From Polaribacter sp. (lineage in GTDB: Bacteria; Bacteroidota; Bacteroidia; Flavobacteriales; Flavobacteriaceae): DNA of 64,000 bases. The stretch spans positions 1 to 64,000 of the forward strand of contig JAQWOR010000021.1 in assembly GCA_029245785.1 (NCBI GenBank). The letters run 5' to 3'. The position numbers and the translations under genes were made by a program. This document shows positions 26,504 to 35,064 of the stretch, in pieces; the first letter of the stretch is position 1; each line of letters opens with the position of its first letter. The notes below the pieces were generated by a model, which worked only from the letters and a program-made list of their open reading frames with translations, had not been told where the DNA came from and ran no database searches.

Positions 26504-28117
26504 TTGAAACACTTTATCCGCCTTTTATTTTTTGTAGTTATCATTATTTTCCTGACCAGTAATTGTGCTCGAAAAGGAAGGCCTGACGGCGGTAAAAAAG
26601 ACAGTCTTGCTCCATTAATGGTGACTGCGAACCCTCCATACAAAAGCATTCATTTTAAGAGCAACAAAATCAAGATTTACTTTGACGAGTATATTACTTT
26701 AAAAGAGGTAACCCAGCAATTAGTTATTTCTCCTCCTTTAAAATACAATCCTACAATAACACCACAAGGAACGGCAAGTAAACTAATTACCATTAATATT
26801 ACCGACACTTTAAAAGAGCAGACTACCTATACCTTTAATTTTGGAAATAGCATACAAGACAACAATGAAGGTAATAAACTAGAACGCTTTAAATACGTTT
26901 TCTCTACAGGAAACTTTATTGACTCTTTACAAACAAAAGGAACTGTAAAAGATGCTTTTCTTCAAGAGCCTAAAAAAAATATCAGCATTTTACTCTATAA
27001 AATTGATTCTACATTTACAGATTCAATTGTCTACAGGAAAAAGCCAAGCTATGTAACAAACACGGTAGATTCTACATTGTTTGACCTTAGCAATATTAAA
27101 AAAGGAATTTATTTACTTCTTGCATTAGAAGACGCTTATAACGATTACTTGTTCAACCCCAAAGAAGATAAGATTGGCGTGTATCCTCGGCATATAAAAT
27201 TACCTGAAGACAGCATTCTAAAAACACCTATTGCATTGTATAAAGAAGTCCCTCCTTTTAAATTAACAAGACCTAAAGAACTCAATAAAGGGCATCTTAT
27301 TTTTGGCTTTGAAGGAGATCCAAAAGGGTTAAAAATAGAAACCATTTCTAACATTTCTGAGGATTATAAAAATATCTCGAAGTTTGAAACGGATAAAGAC
27401 ACGTTAAATTATTGGCATTTTTCTAACATTAAACGTGATTCTTTGATTTTTAAAGTAAGTGCCAAAAACTTTGTAGATACCGTTACCGTGTTTTTACGAA
27501 GTAAAAAAATAGACTCTTTAAAAATAAACCCAACCATTAGCAGAATTCTAAATTTAAGGGACACTCTTCTCTTTTTAAGCAACAATCCCATTACAAAAAT
27601 AGACACAAGCAAGATTAAGTTTATTACTAAAAAAGACTCTTCAAGGGTCTCGTACACTACTAAAATTGATAAAAAACAAAACAAAATAGCCTTTCTGTTT
27701 GATAAAAAACACAACACTCGGTATCAATTGAGCTTATATCCAAAAGCGCTGACAGACATTGTAAAAACACATAACGACTCCTTAAATTATCTGTTCTCTA
27801 CAAAAGCACCTGAAGACTATGGAAGTATTATTTTAGACATGCAGAGAAACACAACAGTTCCAGTTATTATTGAATTGCTTACTAAAAAAGGAAAAATTGT
27901 ACAACGATTTTATGTTGATAAAAACACCTTGTTGAATTTCAATTTATTAAAACCAGACAACTATATCATTAGAGCTATTATTGATGCTAATGGAAATCAC
28001 AAATGGGATACCGGAAATTACCTTCGGAAAGAAAAACCTGAAAAGGTCATCTATCATCCCGAAGTTTTCAAGATAAAAGCCAATTGGCACTTTAATGAAC
28101 AATTTGTGATACAATAA
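26504..28117 (+). CDS. Lipoprotein with N-terminal bacterial Ig-like (SbsA/Big_5) domain
   Basis: 537 residues if started at TTG 26504, which gives a good signal sequence LKHFIRLLFFVVIIIFLTSNC; the cysteine begins a lipobox-type N-terminus CARKGRPDGGKKD. No in-frame ATG precedes it. Residues about 35-140 form an Ig-like domain: VTANPPYKSIHFKSNKIKIY, shown to indicate the first strands, then FDEYITLKE and TYTFNFGNSIQDNNEGN. The rest is beta-rich with a C-terminal segment NYIIRAIIDANGNHKWDTGN. This is a widespread Bacteroidota lipoprotein family of unknown role, likely anchored to the outer membrane. A strong terminator overlaps its stop. Confidence 0.8.
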   Translation: MKHFIRLLFFVVIIIFLTSNCARKGRPDGGKKDSLAPLMVTANPPYKSIHFKSNKIKIYFDEYITLKEVTQQLVISPPLKYNPTITPQGTASKLITINITDTLKEQTTYTFNFGNSIQDNNEGNKLERFKYVFSTGNFIDSLQTKGTVKDAFLQEPKKNISILLYKIDSTFTDSIVYRKKPSYVTNTVDSTLFDLSNIKKGIYLLLALEDAYNDYLFNPKEDKIGVYPRHIKLPEDSILKTPIALYKEVPPFKLTRPKELNKGHLIFGFEGDPKGLKIETISNISEDYKNISKFETDKDTLNYWHFSNIKRDSLIFKVSAKNFVDTVTVFLRSKKIDSLKINPTISRILNLRDTLLFLSNNPITKIDTSKIKFITKKDSSRVSYTTKIDKKQNKIAFLFDKKHNTRYQLSLYPKALTDIVKTHNDSLNYLFSTKAPEDYGSIILDMQRNTTVPVIIELLTKKGKIVQRFYVDKNTLLNFNLLKPDNYIIRAIIDANGNHKWDTGNYLRKEKPEKVIYHPEVFKIKANWHFNEQFVIQ

Positions 28118-28148
28118 AAAAGAGGCTGTTTTAAACAGCCTCTTTTTT
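28116..28148 (+). terminator. Bidirectional terminator between the Ig-like lipoprotein and metB
   Basis: A perfect 16-base stem, AAAAAAGAGGCTGTTT with AAACAGCCTCTTTTTT, includes the stop codon of the plus-strand gene and touches the stop of the minus-strand gene. Confidence 0.9.
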
Positions 28149-29295
28149 ATTTATTTAATGCTTGCTCTAAGTCTTGTAGTAAATCATTGACGTCTTCAAT
28201 TCCAACACTTAAGCGAATTAAAGAATCTGTAATTCCAATTTTTTCTCTTTCTTCTACTGGTATTGAAGCATGTGTCATGGTTGTTGGGTGGTTTACCAAA
28301 CTTTCTACGCCTCCTAATGATTCTGCCAAGATAAATACAGTAGTGTTTTCTAAAAATGTGAACGCTGCTTGTTGACTTTCATCTTTTAGTCGAAAAGAAA
28401 CCATTCCACCAAAATCGTCCATTTGTTTTTTAGCTATAGCGTGGTTCGGGTGACTTTCTAAACCGGGATAAAAAACTTCTTTTACCTTAGGATGGCTCTC
28501 TAAATAATGAGCAACTGCTTTTCCGTTTTCACAATGACGTTGCATTCTAATGTGTAATGTTTTTACACCTCTTAAGGCTAAAAAGCTATCCATGGGTCCG
28601 GCAACCGCTCCACCAGCAAACTGAATAAAATGTAATTGCTCTGCCAAGGTTGCGTCTTTTACCATTAAGGCTCCCATGACTAAATCAGAATGTCCTCCTA
28701 AGTATTTGGTTGCAGAATGCATCACAATATCTACTCCTAAATCTAACGGGCGTTGTAAATACGGCGTTGCAAAAGTATTATCAACAGCCACTAAAATTTC
28801 TGAATTTTTAGCTTTCGTAACTTTCGTGATAGCTTCAATATCTGCAATCTTCATCAATGGGTTTGTTGGCGTTTCTAACCATATCAGTTTTGTAGCATCG
28901 GTAATTGCCTTCGAAACATTTTCTACAGAATTCATGTCTACAAATTGAAATTTCAATCCGTATTTTCCAAACATTTTGGTAAACATTCTGTAGGTTCCTC
29001 CGTACAAATCATCTCCGGCGATCACTTCATCACCTGGGTGTAACATTTTTAAAACGCAATCTATTGCAGACAATCCAGAAGAAAAAGCAAAACCATGAGT
29101 TCCGTTTTCAATAGCAGCAAAACTATTTTCTAATGCCGTTCTTGTGGGGTTTGCAGCTCTTGAGTACTCATACCCTTTGTGCTGCCCAGGGCTTGATTGC
29201 GCATAGGTTGATGTTTGGAATATCGGAGGCATTACAGAACCTGTACTTGGTTCGTGTTCTTGGCCTCCGTGTATTGTTTTTGTATTGAATTTCAT
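28147..29295 (-). CDS. metB: Cystathionine gamma-synthase/lyase family PLP enzyme
   Basis: 382 residues, full length for the Cys/Met-metabolism PLP family. It opens MKFNTKTIHGGQEHEPSTGS, and shows YEYSRAANPTRTALE, GDDLYGGTYRMF, WLETPTNPLMKI, the Schiff-base lysine in HSATKYLGGHSD, and the C-terminal SLGGVESLVNHPTTMTHAS. These are shared by cystathionine gamma-synthase, gamma-lyase and methionine gamma-lyase; the first reads best by overall similarity, but the reaction is not fixed. It converts activated homoserine and cysteine to cystathionine or the reverse. Confidence 0.85.
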   Translation of the reverse strand: MKFNTKTIHGGQEHEPSTGSVMPPIFQTSTYAQSSPGQHKGYEYSRAANPTRTALENSFAAIENGTHGFAFSSGLSAIDCVLKMLHPGDEVIAGDDLYGGTYRMFTKMFGKYGLKFQFVDMNSVENVSKAITDATKLIWLETPTNPLMKIADIEAITKVTKAKNSEILVAVDNTFATPYLQRPLDLGVDIVMHSATKYLGGHSDLVMGALMVKDATLAEQLHFIQFAGGAVAGPMDSFLALRGVKTLHIRMQRHCENGKAVAHYLESHPKVKEVFYPGLESHPNHAIAKKQMDDFGGMVSFRLKDESQQAAFTFLENTTVFILAESLGGVESLVNHPTTMTHASIPVEEREKIGITDSLIRLSVGIEDVNDLLQDLEQALNK

Positions 29296-29336
29296 GGTAA
29301 ATACTATTGCTAATTGATCTGTAAAACAATCAATGT

Positions 29337-29792
29337 TTATACTAATTTTTTAAGTGCTAAAATGGTTCCTATATGAATTCCTTCGTGAAAATTATTAAAC
29401 GCAATTGCTTAATCTATTGAATCTAGCACAAAACCTGTGCTTGTTGAATACTCTGAATAGTTCTCAAAAATTTTCATTTCATAATCTTCTTGCAAGGTAT
29501 CTGGCAATCCAATAAACAATTCTTTTACCTCTTCAAATTCTTCTTCAGAAAACACCTTTGTTGGCGACGTTCCTTTTTTATGCTGAGCGATCAATTCTTC
29601 TGGAACCAAACAATCTAATCCTGACAATTTATAATGCAACAACTGTTGAGTAACCACCAAATGTGCCAAATTCCATGCGATATTGTTTTTAAATCCGTCT
29701 GGTATCTTGTGTAACTGCTCTATGGTCAATCCTTCAATAATTTTTAAAAAAATTTCTCTTGAGGTTTTTAAAATTGCAAACTGAGTTTTCAT
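29337..29792 (-). pseudogene. DinB-family gene interrupted by an in-frame TAA
   Basis: The first open part (29409-29792) encodes 127 residues of a DinB four-helix protein with WNLAHLVVTQQ, where His is the first metal ligand. It ends at TAA 29411-29409 just before the last helix. Reading on in the same frame gives 23 codons, AIAFNNFHEGIHIGTILALK plus KLV, and then a natural TAA at 29339-29337. That tail is the conserved DinB C-terminus and supplies the two other metal-binding histidines (HEGIH). One base change, probably GAA to TAA, explains the break. The short product lacks the metal site. An assembly error is the alternative. Confidence 0.85.
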
Positions 29793-29866
29793 GTGTTTAT
29801 ATTTTGTGTAAAAATAGTAAAGATTGCTGATTTTCTCTTTCTTTGTATCATAAATAACCCGTAAAA

Positions 29867-30214
29867 ATGAAGAAAGTCTATTTTCTACAAACTTGCGACA
29901 CCTGTCGACGCATTTTAAAAGAAGTAAACACCGACGGATTTGAAATGCAAGAAATAAAATCGAATCCCGTTAACGTACAACAACTAGAAGAGCTCCATAC
30001 TTTTTCTAAAAGTTATGAAGCCTTGTTTAACAAACGTGCAAAATTGTACACTGCAATGGGTTTAAAAGATCAAAATTTATCAGAAACTGATTATAGGCAG
30101 CTTCTTTTAGATGAATACACGTTTTTAAAACGCCCCGTTTTTATTATTGACACCGAAATTTTTATTGGAAATAGTAAAAAAGAAGTTGATCGACTAAAGG
30201 AGAAAATTGGATAA
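29867..30214 (+). CDS. ArsC/Spx-family thioredoxin-fold protein
   Basis: 115 residues starting MKKVYFLQTCDTCRRILKE, with a CxxC-type CDTC at residues 10-13 instead of the single Cys of many arsenate reductases. The C-terminal FLKRPVFIIDTEIFIGNSK includes the family's Arg-Pro motif. The group covers arsenate reductase, Spx and YffB-like proteins; Spx needs a dedicated RNA polymerase contact that I cannot confirm here. The safest reading is an ArsC-like oxidoreductase of unknown substrate. Confidence 0.8.
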   Translation: MKKVYFLQTCDTCRRILKEVNTDGFEMQEIKSNPVNVQQLEELHTFSKSYEALFNKRAKLYTAMGLKDQNLSETDYRQLLLDEYTFLKRPVFIIDTEIFIGNSKKEVDRLKEKIG

Positions 30215-30243
30215 CGTTTCAATTATTCTGGAAGAACCCTTTC

Positions 30244-30275
30244 TTCTTATTCCTGTAAAACAGGAATAAGAATTT
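30244..30275 (+). terminator. Bidirectional terminator between the ArsC-like gene and the DUF3089 gene
   Basis: A perfect 12-base stem TTCTTATTCCTG/CAGGAATAAGAA has the loop TAAAA and is followed by TTT. Confidence 0.75.
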
Positions 30276-30279
30276 CAAC

Positions 30280-31284
30280 CTACTGATTCTTCTTCAACCA
30301 CGTTTTTGTTCTCAGTTCTACATTTTCCTTAATATCTTGCCAAAATAAATTGATATCTCCTATGTGATAATTCTTTTTAAAGATGGCAAAATAACGCAAC
30401 GGAAAATGCGGCAATGAAATCCATACCATTCCATCAGTAATTTGTGCTGTAAACGAATTTTTATACAACTTATCATCTGAATACAAAAACCCTTTGTGCT
30501 GATCTCTGGTTGTTTTTAGAGTTGAATCCCACGTAATTGGATTGGTGGTTACGGACCCTTTAAATACGTCTTTCTTTTTAGGATATGAGTTTCTTTTACG
30601 TGTATTCCACGAAACAAACCCACCTGTTTCTGAAGGACTTACCATAGGCTTCAATGTTTCAAATTCGTCAGGTTTGATTCCCATTCCAGGAATATACGCT
30701 GCAATCAATTGTTGTTGCAACGGCTTTTCATCAAAAAAATCTTTTAGCAATTGTGTTGTATGATTTGTGCCTTGACTATGGCTTGCAATAATAATTGGCC
30801 TACCATTATTGTACTTCTTTAAATAGGTTTCAAAAGCTTTTTTAACGTCGGCATAAGCAATCTCAAAAGCCTGTTTTCCTCCTTTTTTATACAAACTATA
30901 CGAACGAATATGTGCTTGTCTATAAATAGGAACATAGATTTTACCCGATGTTGCAAATGGCGACGCTTGGTATTTTACAGTCAATGTTACTATTTTAGTG
31001 TGCTGTTCAAGGTCATCAATCGGAGCATTCCACCGAAGGTCTTTTGTATCCATTAACAAGGTAGGATACACATAAAAAACATCTGCTTTTAAATCCTTTA
31101 CCACATTGGTGGTAAATGGTTTTAATTCTTCTGGATATTTTGAAGGCAATACTGCCCAAGCTTTTTCATCTTCATAATTTGGTGCCGTTGGAATATTTAT
31201 TTGTTGAAAGGTTTGTGTTTGATATGTTGTTTGGCAACCAACTAAAAAGACCAGTAAAAAAAGAATATGTAGTGTATGCTTCAT
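30280..31284 (-). CDS. DUF3089 lipoprotein, alpha/beta-hydrolase-like
   Basis: 334 residues. The N-terminus MKHTLHILFLLVFLVGC is a lipoprotein signal with lipobox LVGC. The DUF3089 core includes DVFYVYPTLLMD, the nucleophile-elbow region IIASHSQGTNH (Ser in Ser-His-Ser-Gln-Gly) and AAYIPGMGI. A C-terminal His in LPHFPLRYFA-type context may complete the triad, though this is not certain. It is probably an outer-membrane-anchored or periplasmic esterase-like hydrolase; the substrate is unknown. A hypothetical acidic protein lies upstream on the same strand, 37 bases away. Confidence 0.82.
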   Translation of the reverse strand: MKHTLHILFLLVFLVGCQTTYQTQTFQQINIPTAPNYEDEKAWAVLPSKYPEELKPFTTNVVKDLKADVFYVYPTLLMDTKDLRWNAPIDDLEQHTKIVTLTVKYQASPFATSGKIYVPIYRQAHIRSYSLYKKGGKQAFEIAYADVKKAFETYLKKYNNGRPIIIASHSQGTNHTTQLLKDFFDEKPLQQQLIAAYIPGMGIKPDEFETLKPMVSPSETGGFVSWNTRKRNSYPKKKDVFKGSVTTNPITWDSTLKTTRDQHKGFLYSDDKLYKNSFTAQITDGMVWISLPHFPLRYFAIFKKNYHIGDINLFWQDIKENVELRTKTWLKKNQ

Positions 31285-31321
31285 TGCTAAATTTTATTGT
31301 GGTTTCTCTTTACTGTTTTTT

Positions 31322-32077
31322 TTATAAAAATCTTCGTTCTACAATTTCCATAAAACGCGTTTCATATTCTTCTTGTTCAGCCCAATTATAATCTGGCTTC
31401 ACCATTTTCTTGATAAATTTACGGGCTTCTTTTTCTGTTTTAAACGAATTTAATTGCGAAACCACTCTATTAAAATCTCCCTGGTTACCGTTAAAAAGAT
31501 GCTTTACAAAAGCAATTCGATCGTTTAATCCTATTTGTAAATTCTGATGAATTTGATTGTTCAACGATTTTTTAACAACCGGCTTTTCAAACAAATCTGC
31601 GGCAACATCTATAGAAATGGTATCTTCTAGTTCTTCTTCTAAGGTAATCGATTTCTTTTCTTCAACAGCTTCTTCAGTACTATTATCAGAGGTTTCAACT
31701 GCAGAAAACAAGTCCTCTTCTTCCAAATTATCAAAATCAAGAGAGGGTGCATCAATTACTTCTACAGGTGTTTCTTCTTTCGCTTCTTCAACTACTTCGG
31801 GTGCTGAAACTGGCACCTCTTCAACTTCTTCCGTTTTTTCCTCAAGAGACGTTACTTCTTTATTGTTTTCTGCCGATGCAATTTTTTCCAACAACTCCTC
31901 TTTTGTTTCTGTAGCATTTGGGGTGTTTTCTATATATTCATCTACATATGCCAACACAGTCAATTTTTCATAAATCTCATATGCCTTTTGTTTTAGCACA
32001 CGTACATCTTCTTTGTTCTTTAATTGTAAAATACTGTGTGCCAAGCTCGTTAAATCTGTCGCTAATTTTTTGTGCAT
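31322..32077 (-). CDS. Hypothetical protein with acidic low-complexity centre
   Basis: 251 residues with no signal peptide. An N-terminal helical part (MHKKLATDLTSLAHSILQL, with repeated Lys/Leu spacing) leads into a Glu/Val/Thr-rich region at about 70-160, and then a conserved C-terminal helical domain with GLNDRIAFVKHLFNG and FKTEKEARKFIKK. This layout recurs in a conserved Bacteroidota hypothetical family; I know no function for it. It sits divergently from tdk, whose promoter box lies in the 104-base gap. The serine-rich open frame on the opposite strand is its shadow. Confidence 0.7.
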   Translation of the reverse strand: MHKKLATDLTSLAHSILQLKNKEDVRVLKQKAYEIYEKLTVLAYVDEYIENTPNATETKEELLEKIASAENNKEVTSLEEKTEEVEEVPVSAPEVVEEAKEETPVEVIDAPSLDFDNLEEEDLFSAVETSDNSTEEAVEEKKSITLEEELEDTISIDVAADLFEKPVVKKSLNNQIHQNLQIGLNDRIAFVKHLFNGNQGDFNRVVSQLNSFKTEKEARKFIKKMVKPDYNWAEQEEYETRFMEIVERRFL

Positions 32078-32118
32078 AAGTTGATAAATTAATTGATGGT
32101 TGGAATCATTTTTTTAAT

Positions 32119-32126
32119 AAATTTGT
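32119..32126 (+). promoter_or_regulatory. -7 promoter element for tdk-alr
   Basis: TAAATTTG fits TAnnTTTG. A TTG at 32093 is at a tolerable -33 distance. The tdk start is 55 bases downstream. Confidence 0.45.
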
Positions 32127-32181
32127 ATCACTTGATATCGCATACATTTAAAAAAAATATTTCAGGTTTTAAAATTACAAA

Positions 32182-32808
32182 ATGTTTCTTGAAAATACAG
32201 TAAATCACACAGAACAATTTGGATGGATCGAAGTTATTTGCGGCTCCATGTTTTCTGGTAAAACAGAAGAGTTAATTCGACGATTAAAACGTGCGCAGTT
32301 TGCAAAACAACGTGTAGAAATTTTTAAACCCTCTGTTGATGTTCGGTATGATGATGAAATGGTGGTATCACATGATTCGAATGAAATTCGCTCCACGCCC
32401 GTGCCTTCTTCTTCTAATATTCTTTTATTGGCAGATAATGTTGATGTAGTGGGTATTGATGAAGCGCAATTTTTTGATGATGAGATTGTTGCCGTTTGCA
32501 ATACACTTGCCAACAAAGGTGTTCGTGTAATTGTTGCTGGATTGGACATGGATTTTAAAGGAAATCCTTTTGGACCTATGCCTGCCTTAATGGCCACTGC
32601 AGAATATGTTACTAAAGTACATGCCGTATGTACACATACAGGAAACTTAGCCCATTATAGTTTTAGAAAAGCCAACAATGACGACTTGGTTTTACTAGGC
32701 GAAATTCAAGAATATGAGCCTTTAAGTAGAGCTGCGTATTACAATGCTTTAAAGCATCAGCAAGAAAATATTTCAACCTTAAAAGATTCTGAAACTAGTT
32801 CAGAATAA
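32182..32808 (+). CDS. tdk: Thymidine kinase (type II)
   Basis: 208 residues. P-loop [18 protein letters not shown], the base [10 protein letters not shown] (Asp/Glu for magnesium and catalysis) and the lasso-like [19 protein letters not shown] are all present. Only one of the cysteines of the structural zinc site of the E. coli/human enzyme is visible, the others being replaced as is common in Bacteroidota. It phosphorylates thymidine with ATP in the cytosol. alr begins 4 bases after its stop, so they form an operon. Together with upp and the deo genes it makes this window rich in nucleoside salvage. Confidence 0.93.
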   Translation: MFLENTVNHTEQFGWIEVICGSMFSGKTEELIRRLKRAQFAKQRVEIFKPSVDVRYDDEMVVSHDSNEIRSTPVPSSSNILLLADNVDVVGIDEAQFFDDEIVAVCNTLANKGVRVIVAGLDMDFKGNPFGPMPALMATAEYVTKVHAVCTHTGNLAHYSFRKANNDDLVLLGEIQEYEPLSRAAYYNALKHQQENISTLKDSETSSE

Positions 32809-32812
32809 AAAA

Positions 32813-33913
32813 ATGAACAATCACGTTACTGTTTTAGAAATTGATACAAATGCAGTATTGCATAATATCAATCATTTTAAAGAAAAACTAGCCCAAGCAA
32901 CAAAAGTTTTAGTGGTTGTAAAAGCTTTTGGCTACGGAAGTGATGCTGTAGAAATTGCGAAAATCTTAGAAAAAAACGTTGATTATTTTGCAGTTGCTTA
33001 TACAGACGAAGGCATTGCATTAAGAAATGCAGGTATTCAAGCTCCTATTTTAGTATTGCATCCGCAACTACAAAACTTAGAAAAAATCATTGAGCATCAA
33101 CTAGAACCAAATCTGTATAGTTTTACAATTCTAAAAACCTTTTTAGAAATAGCAGACCAAAAGCTGTTATTAAACTACCCAATACATTTAGAATTCAATA
33201 CTGGCCTAAACAGAATTGGGTTTTGGCACACAGATGTGCCTATTATTTTAGCCCACATCAAAAAATCAAACAACATTTATATTGCTTCTGTTTTTTCACA
33301 TTTGGCAGCAAGCGATGATCTAAACGAAAAAATATTTACAAGAAGTCAAATTAACAACTTTACAAGCATTTCTGAAGAAATCTCTGCACATTTAGACAAC
33401 AAGCCAATGCTTCATCTTTTAAATACATCTGGAATTGTCAATTATCTCGAAGCGCAATTTGATATGGTTCGGCTTGGAATTGGGCTCTACGGTTTTGGCA
33501 ATGACACATCAGAAACCAAACAACTTAAGAATGTAGCTTCCTTAACATCCATCATTTCACAAATTCATCAAATTAAGCCTCAAGAATCTGTTGGATATAA
33601 CAGGGCTTTTGTTGCAACAAAATTTACAAAAACAGCCACCGTTCCTATTGGCCATGCAGATGGAATTTCGAGAAAACTAGGAAATGGAAATGGGCATGTT
33701 CTTGTCAACAATCAAAAAGCGCCAATTATTGGAAATGTTTGTATGGATATGATCATGATTGACATTACAGAAATTACTTGTAACGAGGGTGATCAAGTCA
33801 TTCTTTTTAACAGTCAAAAAATGGTGGAAAAAATCGCTGAAAAAACGGACACAATCTCCTATGAAATTTTAACAGCAATTTCTCAAAGAGTAAAAAGATG
33901 CATTCGTTATTAA
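32813..33913 (+). CDS. alr: Alanine racemase
   Basis: 366 residues, full length. The PLP lysine is in VVVKAFGYGSDA (the usual VxKxxAYGHG motif with Phe and Ser changes). Further family marks are FNTGLNRIGF, VFSHLAASDD, MVRLGIGLYGF, the catalytic tyrosine region VGYNRAF, and VCMDMIMIDIT. It makes D-alanine for peptidoglycan. The AFGYG and SDA changes are conservative, and I see no reason to doubt activity. Cotranscribed with tdk; mscL starts 46 bases after its stop. Confidence 0.92.
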   Translation: MNNHVTVLEIDTNAVLHNINHFKEKLAQATKVLVVVKAFGYGSDAVEIAKILEKNVDYFAVAYTDEGIALRNAGIQAPILVLHPQLQNLEKIIEHQLEPNLYSFTILKTFLEIADQKLLLNYPIHLEFNTGLNRIGFWHTDVPIILAHIKKSNNIYIASVFSHLAASDDLNEKIFTRSQINNFTSISEEISAHLDNKPMLHLLNTSGIVNYLEAQFDMVRLGIGLYGFGNDTSETKQLKNVASLTSIISQIHQIKPQESVGYNRAFVATKFTKTATVPIGHADGISRKLGNGNGHVLVNNQKAPIIGNVCMDMIMIDITEITCNEGDQVILFNSQKMVEKIAEKTDTISYEILTAISQRVKRCIRY

Positions 33914-33959
33914 AAATTCCTTAAATTCGTTAGATATTAACAATTTAAAAAACATATTT

Positions 33960-34370
33960 ATGGGAATGCTTAAAGAATTTAAAGATTTTGCAATGAAAGG
34001 TAACTTAGTCGACATTGCTGTCGGTTTTGTAATGGGTGCCGCTTTTAAACAAGTGGTTACTTCTTTTACTGGAGGAATTGTTTCTCCGATAATTGGATTG
34101 ATATTCAATACTGATTTCAAAGATTTAAAGTACATTGTTACAGAAGGTGTTGCAGATGCAACAGGTAACGTTACTGGAGAGGTAGCCATACTTTACGGTG
34201 ATTTTTTAACCAATCTTATCGATTTTATCATTGTTGCTTTTGTAATGTTTATGATTATCAAAGGAATCAATGCTACTAAGAAGAAAGAGGTGGCAACGCC
34301 TGCGGCTCCAAAAGGACCAAGTCAAGAAGATTTGTTGGCTGAAATCAGAGATTTATTAGCTAAAAAATAA
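33960..34370 (+). CDS. mscL: Large-conductance mechanosensitive channel
   Basis: 136 residues, the normal size. The N-terminal helix MGMLKEFKDFAMKGNLVDIA and the first membrane segment VGFVMGAAFKQVV form the pore-lining gate, followed by FTGGIVSPIIG, a short periplasmic loop, the second membrane segment (LIDFIIVAFVMFMIIKGIN) and a charged C-terminal helix (LLAEIRDLLAKK). It releases solutes under hypo-osmotic shock. Confidence 0.95.
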   Translation: MGMLKEFKDFAMKGNLVDIAVGFVMGAAFKQVVTSFTGGIVSPIIGLIFNTDFKDLKYIVTEGVADATGNVTGEVAILYGDFLTNLIDFIIVAFVMFMIIKGINATKKKEVATPAAPKGPSQEDLLAEIRDLLAKK

Positions 34371-34393
34371 GTTACTGACTTTTAACCTCTGTA

Positions 34394-34954
34394 TTATCCC
34401 CCTTTTTTTTCAATTCTTTTTTCTCCATAAACTGCTGCAATTGTAGGGTTGTCTGGACAACTTTTTACCTGCTTAAGTACATCTCCAACTTTTACAAATC
34501 CTGTTTGTAGCACTTTAAAATAAACACCACTCATTGTAGAATTCCAAAATTGTTTAACAATTTTCATAGTATCAAATCGAACACCAAGTGTTTTACATGG
34601 TTGACGAGGCTTGGTAACCTCTAAAATTGTTTCTCCCACTTTAAAAATATCGCCAACATGAATTTGGGTTTCGTCTAAATCATCAATGGTTAAATTTTCG
34701 CCAAACATTCCAAAACTCCAATCTAGCGTTGGGTGCAACTTTTTAAAATATGGATAATGTTTTTCTGAATACCCATAAACAGCTTGGTCAATTCCTCCAT
34801 GGTGCTTTCTGTCGCAAATCACGTCTCCTTTTACCTCTTCAATATCCAAGAAAATTGGTTTTTCTACAGCATATTTAAAAATACCTGTAGTAATTAGTTT
34901 CCCTTTCCAATTCACATCTATTCTATCACCAATATTTGTAGCTACTATTTTCAT
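34394..34954 (-). CDS. MOSC domain protein
   Basis: 186 residues from ATG 34954, where MKIVATNIGDR begins the domain; the frame is open to 35047, but that stretch is the dispersed repeat listed separately. The MOSC core shows the His-His-Gly-Gly loop (DRKHHGGIDQAVYGY), GENLTIDDL, and the conserved cysteine in TKPRQPCKTLG. MOSC proteins (YiiM/YuaD type) bind a molybdenum cofactor and reduce N-hydroxylated compounds or supply sulfur. It is the last gene of the minus-strand run. Confidence 0.88.
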   Translation of the reverse strand: MKIVATNIGDRIDVNWKGKLITTGIFKYAVEKPIFLDIEEVKGDVICDRKHHGGIDQAVYGYSEKHYPYFKKLHPTLDWSFGMFGENLTIDDLDETQIHVGDIFKVGETILEVTKPRQPCKTLGVRFDTMKIVKQFWNSTMSGVYFKVLQTGFVKVGDVLKQVKSCPDNPTIAAVYGEKRIEKKGG

Positions 34955-34983
34955 ATGGTTATTATTTTTCACTTCAAGTGATT

Positions 34984-35058
34984 TTGATAAAAATCGTATC
35001 GAGAAGTTTTCTGTCGTTCTCGATACAAAATCGCTATGCAATTTCACTCGAACTGACA
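34984..35058. repeat. Palindromic dispersed-repeat-like element upstream of the MOSC gene
   Basis: GTATCGAGAA (34996-35005) and TTCTCGATAC (35017-35026) form a perfect 10-base inverted repeat. ACTCGAACTGACAG follows at about 35046. Sequences of this type, with the TCGAGTG and CTCGATAC words, recur between genes in many Flavobacteriaceae genomes. Only one copy is in this window. Confidence 0.5.
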
Positions 35059-35064
35059 GCTAGA

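Noticed and set aside
31557-31973. Serine-rich open frame on the plus strand
   Set aside because: It is the shadow of the acidic low-complexity region of the minus-strand gene 31322-32077.
34955-35047. Longer N-terminus for the MOSC protein
   Set aside because: The stretch coincides with the palindromic repeat, and the domain begins at ATG 34954.
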